64,000 nucleotides of DNA. It comes from Shouchella clausii (lineage in GTDB: Bacteria; Bacillota; Bacilli; Bacillales; Bacillaceae_D). Location: the NCBI RefSeq assembly GCF_002250115.1, contig NZ_CP019985.1:1054001-1118000 (forward strand), in the 5' to 3' direction. The notes beneath the pieces were generated by a model that had not been told where the DNA came from, ran no database searches, and saw nothing but the letters and a program-made list of their open reading frames with translations. The position numbers and the translations under genes are program-made. How positions within the stretch are numbered: the stretch's first letter is position 1; every line of letters starts with the position of its first letter. Shown here piece by piece: positions 16,636 through 25,337 of this stretch.

Positions 16636-17625
16636 TCAAAGACCGACTGCTTTCTTTATTTCCTGTAAGAATGGCTGGCTATATGCTCTAGCCCGTTCCG
16701 CCCCTTCAGCCAGTAGGCGGTCCACTTCTGGAGATGCCAATAACTCGTTGTACCTACGTCTCGGTTCGCTCATAAACTCATTGATCGCCCAATACAGCTC
16801 TTTTTTAACTTCCCCCCAGCCAATGCCCTCAGCAAACCGGGCCCGCATCGCTTCCACTTGCCGTGGCTCAGCAAACTCCTTATAAAGGGTAAATAAGTTA
16901 GATGTCTCTGGATCTTTTGGCGCTTCTGGCGGCAGTGAATCGGTTTTGATCCGATTCACTAGCCGTTGCAGTTCGTTCGCCTCTGAAAACAGAGGGATGG
17001 TATTTCCATAGCTTTTGCTCATTTTTCGGCCATCCAGCCCAGGCAAAACAGCAACGCTTTCTTCGATGTGGACACGAGGCTGCTTAAACACATCGCCAAA
17101 GACATGATTAAAGTGCCGCGCTACATCACGGGCAATTTCAATGTGCTGGATTTGGTCACGGCCAACTGGCACAATATCTGGCTGAAACAACAGGATATCA
17201 GCCGCCATTAAAATCGGGTACGTAAACAACCCCATATTGACGCCAGCATCTGCTTCCTTGCCTGCTGCCTGGTTTTCATCGATTGCGGCTTTATAGGCAT
17301 GGGCGCGGTTCAAAAGTCCTTTCGGCGCTACACATGCCAAAATCCAACTAAGCTCAAATACTTCCGGCACATCGGATTGACGATAAAAAACCGACTTTTC
17401 CGGATCGAGGCCAAGAGCTAGCCAAGTCGCAGCGATTCCTCGTGTCAATTGCCGCATTTCCTCGCTGTCAGTGATTTTCGTCAAGCCATGGGCATTGGCA
17501 ATAAAATAAAACGACTCTAAACCAGTCTGCTTTGTAAAAGCAAGCGCCGGCTTAATCGCGCCAATGTAATTGCCAAGATGGACTTCCCCAGTGGGCTTAA
17601 TCCCAGTTAAACTCCTTGTCGCCAT
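16636..17625 (-). CDS. trpS: Tryptophan-tRNA ligase
   Basis: 329 residues, class I aminoacyl-tRNA synthetase of the bacterial TrpRS family, charging tRNA(Trp) with tryptophan in the cytoplasm. The HIGH motif appears as GEVHLGNYIG (about 13-22) and the KMSKS motif as GRKMSKSYGN (about 192-201). Rossmann core and C-terminal anticodon-binding helices are complete. Expression is controlled by the T-box leader just upstream with a UGG specifier. GGAGG (CAAAAGGAGGAAACGCA) stands before the ATG. Confidence 0.97.
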   Translation of the reverse strand: MATRSLTGIKPTGEVHLGNYIGAIKPALAFTKQTGLESFYFIANAHGLTKITDSEEMRQLTRGIAATWLALGLDPEKSVFYRQSDVPEVFELSWILACVAPKGLLNRAHAYKAAIDENQAAGKEADAGVNMGLFTYPILMAADILLFQPDIVPVGRDQIQHIEIARDVARHFNHVFGDVFKQPRVHIEESVAVLPGLDGRKMSKSYGNTIPLFSEANELQRLVNRIKTDSLPPEAPKDPETSNLFTLYKEFAEPRQVEAMRARFAEGIGWGEVKKELYWAINEFMSEPRRRYNELLASPEVDRLLAEGAERARAYSQPFLQEIKKAVGL

Positions 17626-17661
17626 TGCGTTTCCTCCTTTTGTTTTTAACTATTTTTGAAC

Positions 17662-17935
17662 GCCAAAAAGGGCTACCCATCCTAAAAAAGGACGGATAAC
17701 CCGCGGTGCCACCTTCATTCGCTCCACAAAAAAGCGCTTCTCAAGACGCACAGAAGTCTACTGCTTCAATGCGCTGCCTTTTTTAACGGCAAGGCACCCG
17801 CTTCGCCTACTCTCTCTTTCAGCCAAGAAGCTCCGAAGCCCATTCCGCCTTGCTCCTGCACTGATTTCCACCAACCATCAGCTCTCTAAAGCATTCCACA
17901 ACGCGTACTTACTCTTCTTCATCGCTTAAAACGTT
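17662..17935 (-). promoter_or_regulatory. T-box riboswitch (tRNA-Trp) of trpS
   Basis: Read on the minus strand the leader holds the T-box core AAGGTGGCACCGCG (17715-17702), which pairs with the uncharged tRNA end, and a specifier loop GGAATGGGC in which TGG (17842-17840) is the tryptophan codon. A terminator follows: GGGTTATCCGTCC and GGATGGGTAGCCC arms (about 17704-17671) then TTTTT. Uncharged tRNA(Trp) should favour the antiterminator and switch trpS on. Confidence 0.93.
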
Positions 17936-17941
17936 TTTTCT

Positions 17942-17970
17942 ATCATAGCCGATTTGATCAAGGCCTACAA
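17942..17970 (-). promoter_or_regulatory. Promoter of the trpS leader
   Basis: On the minus strand TTGTAG (17970-17965), 17-base spacer, TATGAT (17947-17942), placed directly before the T-box leader. Confidence 0.6.
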
Positions 17971-17985
17971 GGGAAATTGGCTGGC

Positions 17986-18765
17986 TTATTGCTCTCTTTT
18001 TTTACAGACGAAGACCACTTCACTACTATCGTTTGTTATAACCGTCTCGTCCCAGTCTTTATAAACATGAATGATTTCAAAACCATACGCCGTTAAAAGA
18101 CGTTCCATTTCTTGCGGAAACGTGTAGCGCAAACGAATATGGCTTCGTTTCTCCTTGATGATAGCGCCAACGTTGTTTTTGTACTTTCTTATCGTCGTAT
18201 AATGTTGGATTTGCTTGAGCGCGTCGTACTCACTGACCGTATAAACATCGACTGTAAAGCTCGTTTCCCTATCTACGTATGTCCGCCAATACTCCTCCGT
18301 GCAGGGCTGAAGCAATTCTTCCTGACTCGGAAACCGTGTATCAAAAATGAACACGCCGCCGCTATGCAAATGCCTATTGACAGAAGCAAGCAGCTGATTT
18401 TGGGCCTCGTTTGTTAGAAAATGTTGAAACGAATGGCCAACACAATAAATTAATTTGCTTTTTAGCGGCAGATTCAAGTTTGTACAGTCTTGCTCGACCC
18501 ATTCAATTGGCAAGCGGGCTGCTTTTCTTCTTGCCTCGTTTAGCATCCCTTTATGGACATCGACACCTACTAGCTCAAACCCTTTTTCAGCCAATGGAAT
18601 TGTTGCTCTCCCTGTTCCACATGCCAAGTCAATGATAAGCCCCTTTTGCTTGGCTGCCCATTTTAATAAGAATGGAATTTCGCTTTCGTGTTGGCCATTT
18701 TCTTGATCATATAATAGAGGGTCATGGTACTCCTCGAAATTGTCAAAATCGATCATTTCACTCAC
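17986..18765 (-). CDS. SAM-dependent methyltransferase
   Basis: 259 residues. Motif I is IIDLACGTGRATIPLAEKG (about 44-62), the acidic end of strand 2 is VGVDVHKGML, and post-motif II EQDCTNLNLP; the C-terminal half has the all-beta insertion seen in many Bacillus YqeM/ubiquinone-type methyltransferases. Function unknown. The stop lies close upstream of the trpS promoter region, and it is transcribed separately. Confidence 0.85.
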   Translation of the reverse strand: MSEMIDFDNFEEYHDPLLYDQENGQHESEIPFLLKWAAKQKGLIIDLACGTGRATIPLAEKGFELVGVDVHKGMLNEARRKAARLPIEWVEQDCTNLNLPLKSKLIYCVGHSFQHFLTNEAQNQLLASVNRHLHSGGVFIFDTRFPSQEELLQPCTEEYWRTYVDRETSFTVDVYTVSEYDALKQIQHYTTIRKYKNNVGAIIKEKRSHIRLRYTFPQEMERLLTAYGFEIIHVYKDWDETVITNDSSEVVFVCKKREQ

Positions 18766-18877
18766 TCATTCCGTCACTATCGGATCTTTTCAGTCACAAT
18801 GGCTATAGACGCCACGTACGACGAGATTATGCACATCGCAGCCCCAAACAACGAAGTGATTCGTTCTAATTTCTCGT

Positions 18878-19390
18878 CTAAAGTTCAAAAAAACCAATTG
18901 TTTTCACATCGGCTAAAGAAGATAAGTAATCATCAATGATATAATTTTCAAAATTCGTTTTATCTACCTCTGGCAAGCCTGCGAAAAAGGCGACCAAGTT
19001 ATATAATCTGTTTATCGTTCCACCAATATAACAACCAGACACCGTCTCAAAATCATCTGTTTCTAAAATGACGAGTGAACCAATTGTAAGAATCGTGTCG
19101 GTATTCGTTAAAGGAATGGATTTTTGAGCTAATTGTTGAAATGCCATATCATTGACACTTTTTACTTTGCCATTAAGAAGCGCAGTAATGGCTGAATCAT
19201 ATATCCCATAAATTCCACCTATTTTATTCCTTTCAGGTATCTCATGCTCGATCAAAAATGGTTTGAGATCTTTATCAGACAAGGAAAGGGGCTGCGCTTT
19301 TAAAGTGTTTATGAAAAAGTCATAGACATTCTTAATTGGCCAAGGTTTATATCTATTTTTTGTTTTCTGGTACAACGTATATTTGTCCAA
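18878..19390 (-). CDS. Hypothetical protein coupled to an acetyltransferase
   Basis: I do not recognise this protein. From a TTG start at 19390 it has 170 residues, no membrane segments and a mixed alpha/beta composition; an ATG at 19429 in the same frame would overlap the preceding gene by 38 bases. The TTG is favoured because it follows that gene's stop by one base (TGAATTG) and GGAG stands about 10 bases before it, inside the preceding gene. Nothing marks it as secreted or as a DNA-binding protein. Confidence 0.55.
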   Translation of the reverse strand: MDKYTLYQKTKNRYKPWPIKNVYDFFINTLKAQPLSLSDKDLKPFLIEHEIPERNKIGGIYGIYDSAITALLNGKVKSVNDMAFQQLAQKSIPLTNTDTILTIGSLVILETDDFETVSGCYIGGTINRLYNLVAFFAGLPEVDKTNFENYIIDDYLSSLADVKTIGFFEL

Positions 19391-19391
19391 T

Positions 19392-19907
19392 TCAGCTAAT
19401 CTCCGTACGTTCCCAAATGTAATGGACAAACATTACTTTTTCGCCATTGAATTCAAATACTTCCTCACTAATGCCGACTTTTTTAAAGCCGTTGTTTTCC
19501 ATCGTTTTTTGAGAGGCAATATTGTTGCTTGTCGTTTTTCCTTTTATTGTTTGAAAGCCTTTTTCCGTTTCAAGTAACTGTTTTAATGCGTTAGAAGCAA
19601 TTCCTTTTCCCACATAATTTTCTCCTACTCTAAAGCCAACTTCGGCCACGCGCTTAGGCTTATCAATGGCAACAAGATTGATTCTGCCGACTATGTTTCC
19701 CCTTTCATCCCTAATTAAATAAAATCTCGAGTTAGTGTCGTCTTGTTCAGTCAGCAGCTCTCCATGTCTAAATTTAAACGTTTCAAATTGATAATATGCT
19801 TCGCCTCGGCTTGGCACCATTTGTTCGAAAAAAGCCCGATTATCGGTTTCAAACTTATGCAATTCCTCGGCGTCGCTTTCTTGTAACCTATTAATCGATA
19901 TACACAC
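19392..19907 (-). CDS. RimL-like GNAT N-acetyltransferase
   Basis: 171 residues from a GTG start with AAGGGA about 10 bases upstream. The acetyl-CoA loop is GFRVGENYVGKGIASNAL (about 92-109), and NIASQKTMENNGFKKVG (about 128-144) is the usual second motif of RimJ/RimL-like enzymes. Probably acetylates a small amine or a protein N-terminus. Translation of the following hypothetical gene appears coupled. Confidence 0.82.
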   Translation of the reverse strand: MCISINRLQESDAEELHKFETDNRAFFEQMVPSRGEAYYQFETFKFRHGELLTEQDDTNSRFYLIRDERGNIVGRINLVAIDKPKRVAEVGFRVGENYVGKGIASNALKQLLETEKGFQTIKGKTTSNNIASQKTMENNGFKKVGISEEVFEFNGEKVMFVHYIWERTEIS

Positions 19908-19961
19908 GTTGATTCATCCCTTCACCCGTATTCCCCCTCGTTTGCATCATACCATGTTTAT

Positions 19962-21005
19962 TCATGAATGTTTTGACAGTTGGCTAACAATGTATGCAGC
20001 ATCTTCCCCCACTCCTTTGACAAGGGCAGAACCTCGTTTATATTGCCAACTTAGGCCTACAAAAAACAAGCCGTTTACATTTGTCACACCTCTAACGTGA
20101 ATTGGTTTTTGCTCCTGATCGAAAACACCATCAATATCAATCCATGAATAATCATTTCTATATCCTGTTGCCCAAATAATCGTTTGAACAGAAACAGGAG
20201 AACCTTCCGCAAAATAAGCCTTTGAACCAGTCACGTTTATTAAGCGTCCTTTTAATTTCGCCCTTTTTCTTACTGTATGAAAATCGTTCCCGATAATTGG
20301 ATCTCTTTTTTGCAGCCACTTTCCGAGTACAGAGTTGATCGTTGCCTTCGAAAGGCCAAGCCTATCAAACCACCAAAATAGATTTTTTCCAAAGACCGAC
20401 TGGGGCAAAACGTTCGGCTTGTTTCCACAAGCCAGTATGACATCGTGGTGCTCCACTAATTCAGCCGCTATTTGCACTCCTGTATTGCCAGCACCAACAA
20501 TCAAAATGGGACCAGCAACGATTTGTTCTAGCCCCTTGTAATCGGAAGCATGCAATTGGGCAATTCCAGGATGGATGCTGTTGGCAAGCGGTGGGATAAA
20601 AGGCGTGTGAAAGGCACCTGTGGCGATAATGACTTGCTTGGCATCATACGTTTTCCCCTCACTTGTAGTCCAAACCTTAAAGCGATCACGCTTTTTCTCT
20701 AGCCTTTCTACCTTTGTCTTGTAAGCAACTGGTAGCTGAAACGTTTCTTTATACGTCCATAAATAGTCGGCCATTTCATCTTTTGTCGGATAACCGTTTG
20801 GATCGCCGCTAAAGGCAAGACCAGGCAAGCTGCTGTAACACCTTGGTGTAAACAAAACAAGGGAATCATACCGTTTTCGCCACGAATCGCCTGCCTCGTT
20901 TTGCTCATCTACTATAAGAAATGGTCGCTTTTGCTTTTTCAAATAGTAACCAACTGCCAGGCCTGCTTGGCCGCCACCAATAACGACTACATCATACTCC
21001 ATCAT
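19962..21005 (-). CDS. CzcO-like flavin-dependent monooxygenase/oxidoreductase
   Basis: 347 residues with two dinucleotide folds: GGGQAG (about 10-15, FAD) and GAGNTG (about 170-175, NADPH), plus the ATGYRNDYSWI element near the C-terminus. This is the CzcO/flavin-containing monooxygenase type seen beside metal transporters; here it follows the cadA-type ATPase by 50 bases on the same strand, so the two may share a transcript. ATG 21005 is chosen because AGGAAAGGG lies 6 bases before it. Reaction and substrate are unknown; a link to metal stress is inference from position only. Confidence 0.82.
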   Translation of the reverse strand: MMEYDVVVIGGGQAGLAVGYYLKKQKRPFLIVDEQNEAGDSWRKRYDSLVLFTPRCYSSLPGLAFSGDPNGYPTKDEMADYLWTYKETFQLPVAYKTKVERLEKKRDRFKVWTTSEGKTYDAKQVIIATGAFHTPFIPPLANSIHPGIAQLHASDYKGLEQIVAGPILIVGAGNTGVQIAAELVEHHDVILACGNKPNVLPQSVFGKNLFWWFDRLGLSKATINSVLGKWLQKRDPIIGNDFHTVRKRAKLKGRLINVTGSKAYFAEGSPVSVQTIIWATGYRNDYSWIDIDGVFDQEQKPIHVRGVTNVNGLFFVGLSWQYKRGSALVKGVGEDAAYIVSQLSKHS

Positions 21006-21055
21006 GACCAACCCTTTCCTACAAAAGTCCCAAAAGTTTAGCTACCCAAATCGGC

Positions 21056-23185
21056 CTACTCTTTTACACCGATTAGCCTCATGCTGTTTAAGGCAACCAA
21101 CAGCGTAGCGCCCATGTCTGAGAGAATTGCTATCCAAAGGGTTAGCCATCCTGGGACAACGAGGAGCAATGCCGCTAGTTTAATAGCAATTGCAAAAGCA
21201 ATGTTTGCTTTAATGATGTTCAATGTTTTGCGGCTCAGCTTCACTGTAAAGGGAAGCTTCTTTAAGTCATCGCCCATTAGGGCAATGTCGGCTGTCTCCA
21301 ACGCCGTGTCTGTGCCTGCTCCGCCCATAGCGATGCCAACCGTTGCCGCAGCAAGTGCAGGAGCGTCATTAACGCCGTCACCAACCATGGCCACATGGCC
21401 ATGGTTCTCTTGCCATTGTTTAATAAAACGTAATTTGTCTTCAGGCATTAACTCTGCCTGAATATCAGCAACGCCTACAGCTTGGCCGATGGCATGGGCA
21501 GTCTGTTTGTTATCTCCTGTAAGCATTACTGTCTTCGCTATGCCTGCTTCATGAAGTTTACGAATCACTTCTTTGCTTGATGGGCGCACTTCATCTGCGA
21601 CAGCGACGATGGCGAGCAACTCCGTTTCTGTCCCGACCAGCATCGCTGTTTTCCCTTGTTGTTGCAAGCTTTTGATGTTTTGCGCAAATGGCGTTATGTC
21701 CCAAGTCGGCAACCGTTCTTGGAACAGCTTCGGACTGCCAACGTAATACGTTTTTCCATTGACTGTTCCTGTAATGCCTTTGCCCGTGAGCGCCGTGACG
21801 TTCTCAACCATATAATCGTGATAAGGCAGTTGTTCGTCTTCTGCCTTGGCGACGATGGCAGAAGCCAAAGGATGTTGCGAACGATTCTCTAATGCCGCCA
21901 CAATTGCAAACAGTTGCCTTTGATCAAGTTGGGGATTCAATAAGGCAAAGTCGGTAACAACAGGAATACCTTTCGTCAATGTCCCTGTTTTGTCAAATGC
22001 AATTGCTTTTAGTGAAGCCATTTCTTCTAAATAAACGCCACCTTTGACAAGCACCCCTTTTTTAGCAGCATTGCCAATCGCAGAGACAATCGAAATTGGC
22101 GTGGAAATGACCAATGCGCATGGGCAGCCAACAACAAGAACAGCTAACCCTTGGTAAACCCAAGTACTCCAATTCCCTCCCGTAAATAACGGGGGAATGA
22201 TTGCAACAAGGGCAGCGACCACCATAATAATCGGTGTATAATACTTAGCAAATTTATCGACAAACGCTTGTGCCGGAGCCCGTTCACCCTGTGCTTCTTC
22301 GACAAGGTGGATAATTTTTGAAATCGTCGTGTCCTCGACTAACTTTGTAACTTTGATTTCAAGCAGCCCTTCTTCATTTAACGTGCCAGCAAAAACCTCG
22401 TCATCAACCGCCTTTTCCACAGGAACCGATTCTCCTGTAATCGCTGCTTGGTTTACAGAAGAATGGCCATGCACCACTATTCCATCCATTGCGATTTTCT
22501 GGCCAGGTTTCACAATCATGATGTCGCCAACGACAATATCACCAACATGAACAGTGAACTCTTGGCCATTCCGCTTTATGAGTGCTTCATTTGGGGCAAT
22601 GTCCATTAACGACTGAATCGACTTTCTCGCCCGGTCCATCGAAAATCGTTCGAGCGCTTCGCTAATGGCGAATAAAATCACAACGACTGCGACTTCTCCC
22701 CATTCGCCAATGATGGCACCGCCAATAACAGCCACCGTCATTAACGTCTTCATATTAAATTCAAGCCGCGCTACATTACGAATTCCCGTTTTTAGCAAAG
22801 GAAAGCCACCGGCAAGAATTGCTGTTAAAAACAAACCGACCGTTCCGATATTCGACTCGCCATATTTAAATTGAAACACGTAGCCAAACACAAGCAATAA
22901 GACCGATAAAAGAATCGAGCGGTGTTTTTTATAAAAAGGAATTTGTGTATATTGAAAAGGCTGCCGCCGGCTCGGCTCCTTTGTCACTTTTAGCTGTTCA
23001 AATGCACCTGCTTCCTCCAGCGCTTCTATCGTTGCCTCACCGTAGACGGTTAGTTTCGAGGCACCAAAGTTCACTTTAGCATCTTTGACCCCTGGCAAGT
23101 CCTTAACGTTTTTTTCAAATTTCCCTGCACAGTTCGCGCATGTAAAGCCATCTACACGATAGACAGAGGCATGTTCATCCCCCAT
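21056..23185 (-). CDS. cadA: CadA-type Cd/Zn/Pb-exporting P1B-ATPase
   Basis: 709 residues. N-terminal heavy-metal-associated domain with GFTCANC (C16, C19), transmembrane metal site CPC in [11 protein letters not shown] (about residue 355), phosphorylation motif DKTGTLTKG (about 396), TGES and [13 protein letters not shown] together with DKTGTLT and the neighbour cadC mark a P1B-2 pump that exports Cd(II), Zn(II) and Pb(II) from the cytoplasm. Divergent from cadC, with a sigma-A promoter and two CadC-like operator palindromes in between. All domains are intact, so it should be functional. Confidence 0.96.
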   Translation of the reverse strand: MGDEHASVYRVDGFTCANCAGKFEKNVKDLPGVKDAKVNFGASKLTVYGEATIEALEEAGAFEQLKVTKEPSRRQPFQYTQIPFYKKHRSILLSVLLLVFGYVFQFKYGESNIGTVGLFLTAILAGGFPLLKTGIRNVARLEFNMKTLMTVAVIGGAIIGEWGEVAVVVILFAISEALERFSMDRARKSIQSLMDIAPNEALIKRNGQEFTVHVGDIVVGDIMIVKPGQKIAMDGIVVHGHSSVNQAAITGESVPVEKAVDDEVFAGTLNEEGLLEIKVTKLVEDTTISKIIHLVEEAQGERAPAQAFVDKFAKYYTPIIMVVAALVAIIPPLFTGGNWSTWVYQGLAVLVVGCPCALVISTPISIVSAIGNAAKKGVLVKGGVYLEEMASLKAIAFDKTGTLTKGIPVVTDFALLNPQLDQRQLFAIVAALENRSQHPLASAIVAKAEDEQLPYHDYMVENVTALTGKGITGTVNGKTYYVGSPKLFQERLPTWDITPFAQNIKSLQQQGKTAMLVGTETELLAIVAVADEVRPSSKEVIRKLHEAGIAKTVMLTGDNKQTAHAIGQAVGVADIQAELMPEDKLRFIKQWQENHGHVAMVGDGVNDAPALAAATVGIAMGGAGTDTALETADIALMGDDLKKLPFTVKLSRKTLNIIKANIAFAIAIKLAALLLVVPGWLTLWIAILSDMGATLLVALNSMRLIGVKE

Positions 23186-23217
23186 ATCCTAAGCCCCCTT
23201 TTATGACTAGCTCCATT

Positions 23218-23237
23218 ATTCAAATATTTATTTGAAT
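23218..23237. promoter_or_regulatory. CadC operator 1
   Basis: ATTCAAATATTTATTTGAAT is a near-perfect palindrome matching the cadO type bound by CadC/SmtB repressors. It begins 4 bases downstream of the cadA -10 box, so a bound repressor would cover the transcription start. Confidence 0.8.
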
Positions 23238-23240
23238 GTA

Positions 23241-23269
23241 AGTGTATCGACAACGATGCGCTATGTCAA
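23241..23269 (-). promoter_or_regulatory. cadA promoter
   Basis: On the minus strand TTGACA (23269-23264), 17-base spacer, TACACT (23246-23241). The TACACT followed by the operator is the same arrangement as in staphylococcal cadO. Confidence 0.8.
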
Positions 23270-23275
23270 TCTATT

Positions 23276-23295
23276 ATTCAAACATTTATTTGAAT
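23276..23295. promoter_or_regulatory. CadC operator 2
   Basis: ATTCAAACATTTATTTGAAT, second copy of the palindrome, 58 bases from the first. It lies just upstream of the cadA -35 box and about 30 bases upstream of the cadC -35 box. Confidence 0.75.
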
Positions 23296-23325
23296 GATGA
23301 CGCATTTGCCCGTCCAAGCAGAGAA

Positions 23326-23354
23326 TTGACAAAAAAACAGAATCTGTCTAAAAT
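23326..23354 (+). promoter_or_regulatory. cadC promoter
   Basis: TTGACA (23326-23331), 17-base spacer, TAAAAT (23349-23354). Confidence 0.8.
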
Positions 23355-23391
23355 GAATGACACCATTTTCACGACTTAGGAGGGGATGAAT

Positions 23392-23763
23392 ATGAACAAG
23401 AAAGCAAACGACGGCGACCGTTGTGAAGTGTTTTGTTATGATGAGCAGAAAGTGAAACGAGTCCAAGAAAATGTAAAAAAGGAGACGTTTGCGCCCCTTT
23501 CTACTATGTTTAAAGCGTTAGCAGATGAAACAAGGCTGAAAATTGCTTATGCCCTTACAACTGAACAAGAGCTATGTGTATGCGATGTTGCCCATATCAT
23601 CGGCAGCTCTACAGCAACGGCATCGCACCACTTGCGCCAATTAAAACAAGCCGGCGTCGCCAAAAGCCGCAAAGACGGAAAATGGGTATTTTATTCTTTG
23701 CAAAATCCCCATATTGCTGCTTTTATTCAATATTCATTTACACAACAAAAAACATCGGTCTAA
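23392..23763 (+). CDS. cadC: CadC-type ArsR/SmtB metal-responsive repressor
   Basis: 123 residues. Winged-helix ArsR domain with recognition region SSTATASHHLRQLKQAGV. The alpha-3N metal site is visible: the ELCVCD motif supplies two cysteines and an N-terminal CEVFC supplies two more, the same set used by staphylococcal CadC to bind Cd(II)/Pb(II). Metal binding releases it from the operators. ATG 23392 is chosen over 23386 because AGGAGGGG ends 7 bases before it. Divergent from cadA, which it should repress. Confidence 0.93.
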   Translation: MNKKANDGDRCEVFCYDEQKVKRVQENVKKETFAPLSTMFKALADETRLKIAYALTTEQELCVCDVAHIIGSSTATASHHLRQLKQAGVAKSRKDGKWVFYSLQNPHIAAFIQYSFTQQKTSV

Positions 23764-24083
23764 CACAGCTTTTCTAAAAGTGAGCCGATTTCAAACATTT
23801 CCCCCTACGCAACCAATAGCTTGGATAATCCCCGCAACCATCCCTCCGACATACGGTCATGAGATCGAATTCGAGCGTGCGAAATCATCACTACCTGAAG
23901 AACAAATGGCAAACAATTATGTCATTTCCCTTGCCAATTAAATGCCTTTTAGGTAACCTTTTCTTAATCAAACATATAGGGGTGGTTCGAGTGCACCGAA
24001 AAAAAGTCCCCCGTTAATCTCGAGGTCCTCCATCCATCGTTCATATCACACACTCAAATTGAAACAAAAGGAGATGGATGTGA
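23764..24083. other. Gap after cadC with a possible gene remnant
   Basis: No supported complete gene. A frame ending at 23941 reads IPPTYGHEIEFERAKSSLPE and stops after NNYVISLAN; the amino acid composition looks protein-like, but there is no ribosome binding site or start of its own, so at most a degraded fragment. The last 30 bases hold the ribosome binding site of the nucleotidyltransferase gene. No clear terminator for cadC was seen. Confidence 0.3.
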
Positions 24084-24854
24084 ATGAACATGAATGGACC
24101 TGCATCAATGTCGCAAAAAGAAAGACTTCAGACTTGCCATGAAATTGCCAAGAGATTACACGAGGTTTATGGCAATGACGTTCTCGCCATTGGCGTCTAC
24201 GGATCTGTGTCCAGAGGCACAGATGGCCCTTTCTCAGATATTGAGATGTTTTGCGTACTCCGTGACTCGACTGAAACGGTAGATAAAAGTTATGAATGGT
24301 CAGCAGGACCGTGGAAGGCGGAAGTTGACGTTTGTCGTGCAAGTATTCTGCTAAAAGAGGCTGCAACTGTTGAAGAACGATGGCCACTGACACATGGGCC
24401 TTACTTCTCTCCGCTTCGTCTCTATGATCCTGAAGGCTTCTTTCAACGCTTGCGGCTCGCAGCTGAATCGCCGACAAAAGAAGATTTCCGCCAAGCTATT
24501 CATGAAATCCTTGTAGCGGAAATGTATGAATATGTTGGCAAGCTTCGAAATGTAAACCGAAACGGCCCTTCTTCCTACTTGCCATCCTTGGCATTGCACT
24601 TTGCCCACTATGGCGCAATGTTGATCGGCCTCCACAATCAGACACTCTTTTCAACGAGGGCAATGGTCTTGCCTGAAGCGCTGGAACTGCCCCATCGGCC
24701 AAAAGGCTTCGACCATGTTGCCGAGTTAGCGATGTCTGGAAACTTAGCAAAACCGACGAAGATCGTGTCAGCCTGCGAAGATTTCTGGAAAGGCTTAGTT
24801 GCCTGGGCAGCGGAACATGATTATGTCATTCACTCAAAACGAATCCCGTTTTGA
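24084..24854 (+). CDS. aadD2: Aminoglycoside 4'-O-nucleotidyltransferase (AadD2-like)
   Basis: 256 residues, close to the 253-256 of staphylococcal ANT(4')-I (kanamycin nucleotidyltransferase). It transfers AMP from ATP to the 4'-hydroxyl of kanamycin, tobramycin and relatives. Colinear matches along the whole length: YGSVSRGTDGPFSDIEMF with catalytic acidic residues D52 and E54, E149 as the likely base in VAEMYEYVGK, the GAMLIGLHN stretch and the C-terminal SKRIPF. Bacillus clausii strains are known to carry such a gene (aadD2). AAAAGGAG lies about 10 bases upstream. A strong terminator follows. Codon use resembles the neighbours, so it looks resident rather than recent. Confidence 0.93.
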   Translation: MNMNGPASMSQKERLQTCHEIAKRLHEVYGNDVLAIGVYGSVSRGTDGPFSDIEMFCVLRDSTETVDKSYEWSAGPWKAEVDVCRASILLKEAATVEERWPLTHGPYFSPLRLYDPEGFFQRLRLAAESPTKEDFRQAIHEILVAEMYEYVGKLRNVNRNGPSSYLPSLALHFAHYGAMLIGLHNQTLFSTRAMVLPEALELPHRPKGFDHVAELAMSGNLAKPTKIVSACEDFWKGLVAWAAEHDYVIHSKRIPF

Positions 24855-24890
24855 GTAATGTAAAACCGAACATCCTCTGTAAATGAACGG

Positions 24891-24923
24891 AGGCAGCCTC
24901 TCAGTTTGAGAGGCTGCCTTTCG
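24891..24923 (+). terminator. Strong terminator between aadD2 and blaI
   Basis: AGGCAGCCTCTCA (24891-24903) and TGAGAGGCTGCCT (24907-24919) form a perfect 13-bp stem with a 3-base loop, then TTCG. It separates converging genes and may work both ways. Confidence 0.85.
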
Positions 24924-24929
24924 AATCGA

Positions 24930-25310
24930 CTATTCTTTCCGTTTTTGTTCTAAAATCGCATACAGTTCATCCAGCTCTTCTTTTGTTAATGATTCTTCCT
25001 CCAAGAACTGGACCAACAATGGTTTTACTGTTCCCCCGTAAACTCTCTTTACAAAAGACTGTGCTTCTGCGTGCTTACACTCTTCTTCTGAATATAGCGG
25101 AAAGAAGACATAGATTTTCTGTTCTTTATCCACGCCTACTACTTTCTTCTTCGTTAATCGATCCAGTAACGTACGAATCGTTTTCGGCTTCCAGTCCGTT
25201 TGCTCTTGGATCGCGGAGATGACTTGATTGGCTGTTTGCCGTCCCTTTTTCCACAAGACTTTCATTACTTCCCATTCTGCTTCCGATATGCTAGGTGTTT
25301 GGTTCGACAT
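24930..25310 (-). CDS. blaI: BlaI/MecI-family beta-lactamase repressor
   Basis: 126 residues, the family length. Winged helix at about 5-75 with the recognition part KPKTIRTLLDRLTKK, then a helical dimerisation region. In the absence of beta-lactam it binds inverted repeats at bla and blaR1; it is inactivated by proteolysis after BlaR1 signals. ATG 25310 is chosen because AAAGGAGAGGG precedes it; a longer frame begins at 25331. Lies 27 bases downstream of blaR1 as an operon. Confidence 0.93.
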   Translation of the reverse strand: MSNQTPSISEAEWEVMKVLWKKGRQTANQVISAIQEQTDWKPKTIRTLLDRLTKKKVVGVDKEQKIYVFFPLYSEEECKHAEAQSFVKRVYGGTVKPLLVQFLEEESLTKEELDELYAILEQKRKE

Positions 25311-25337
25311 CTTTCCCTCTCCTTTTGCCACAACTAA

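Noticed and set aside
24046-24477. Minus-strand frame of 143 codons opposite the nucleotidyltransferase
   Set aside because: Lies antisense to a well-supported gene and shows no domain or start signal.
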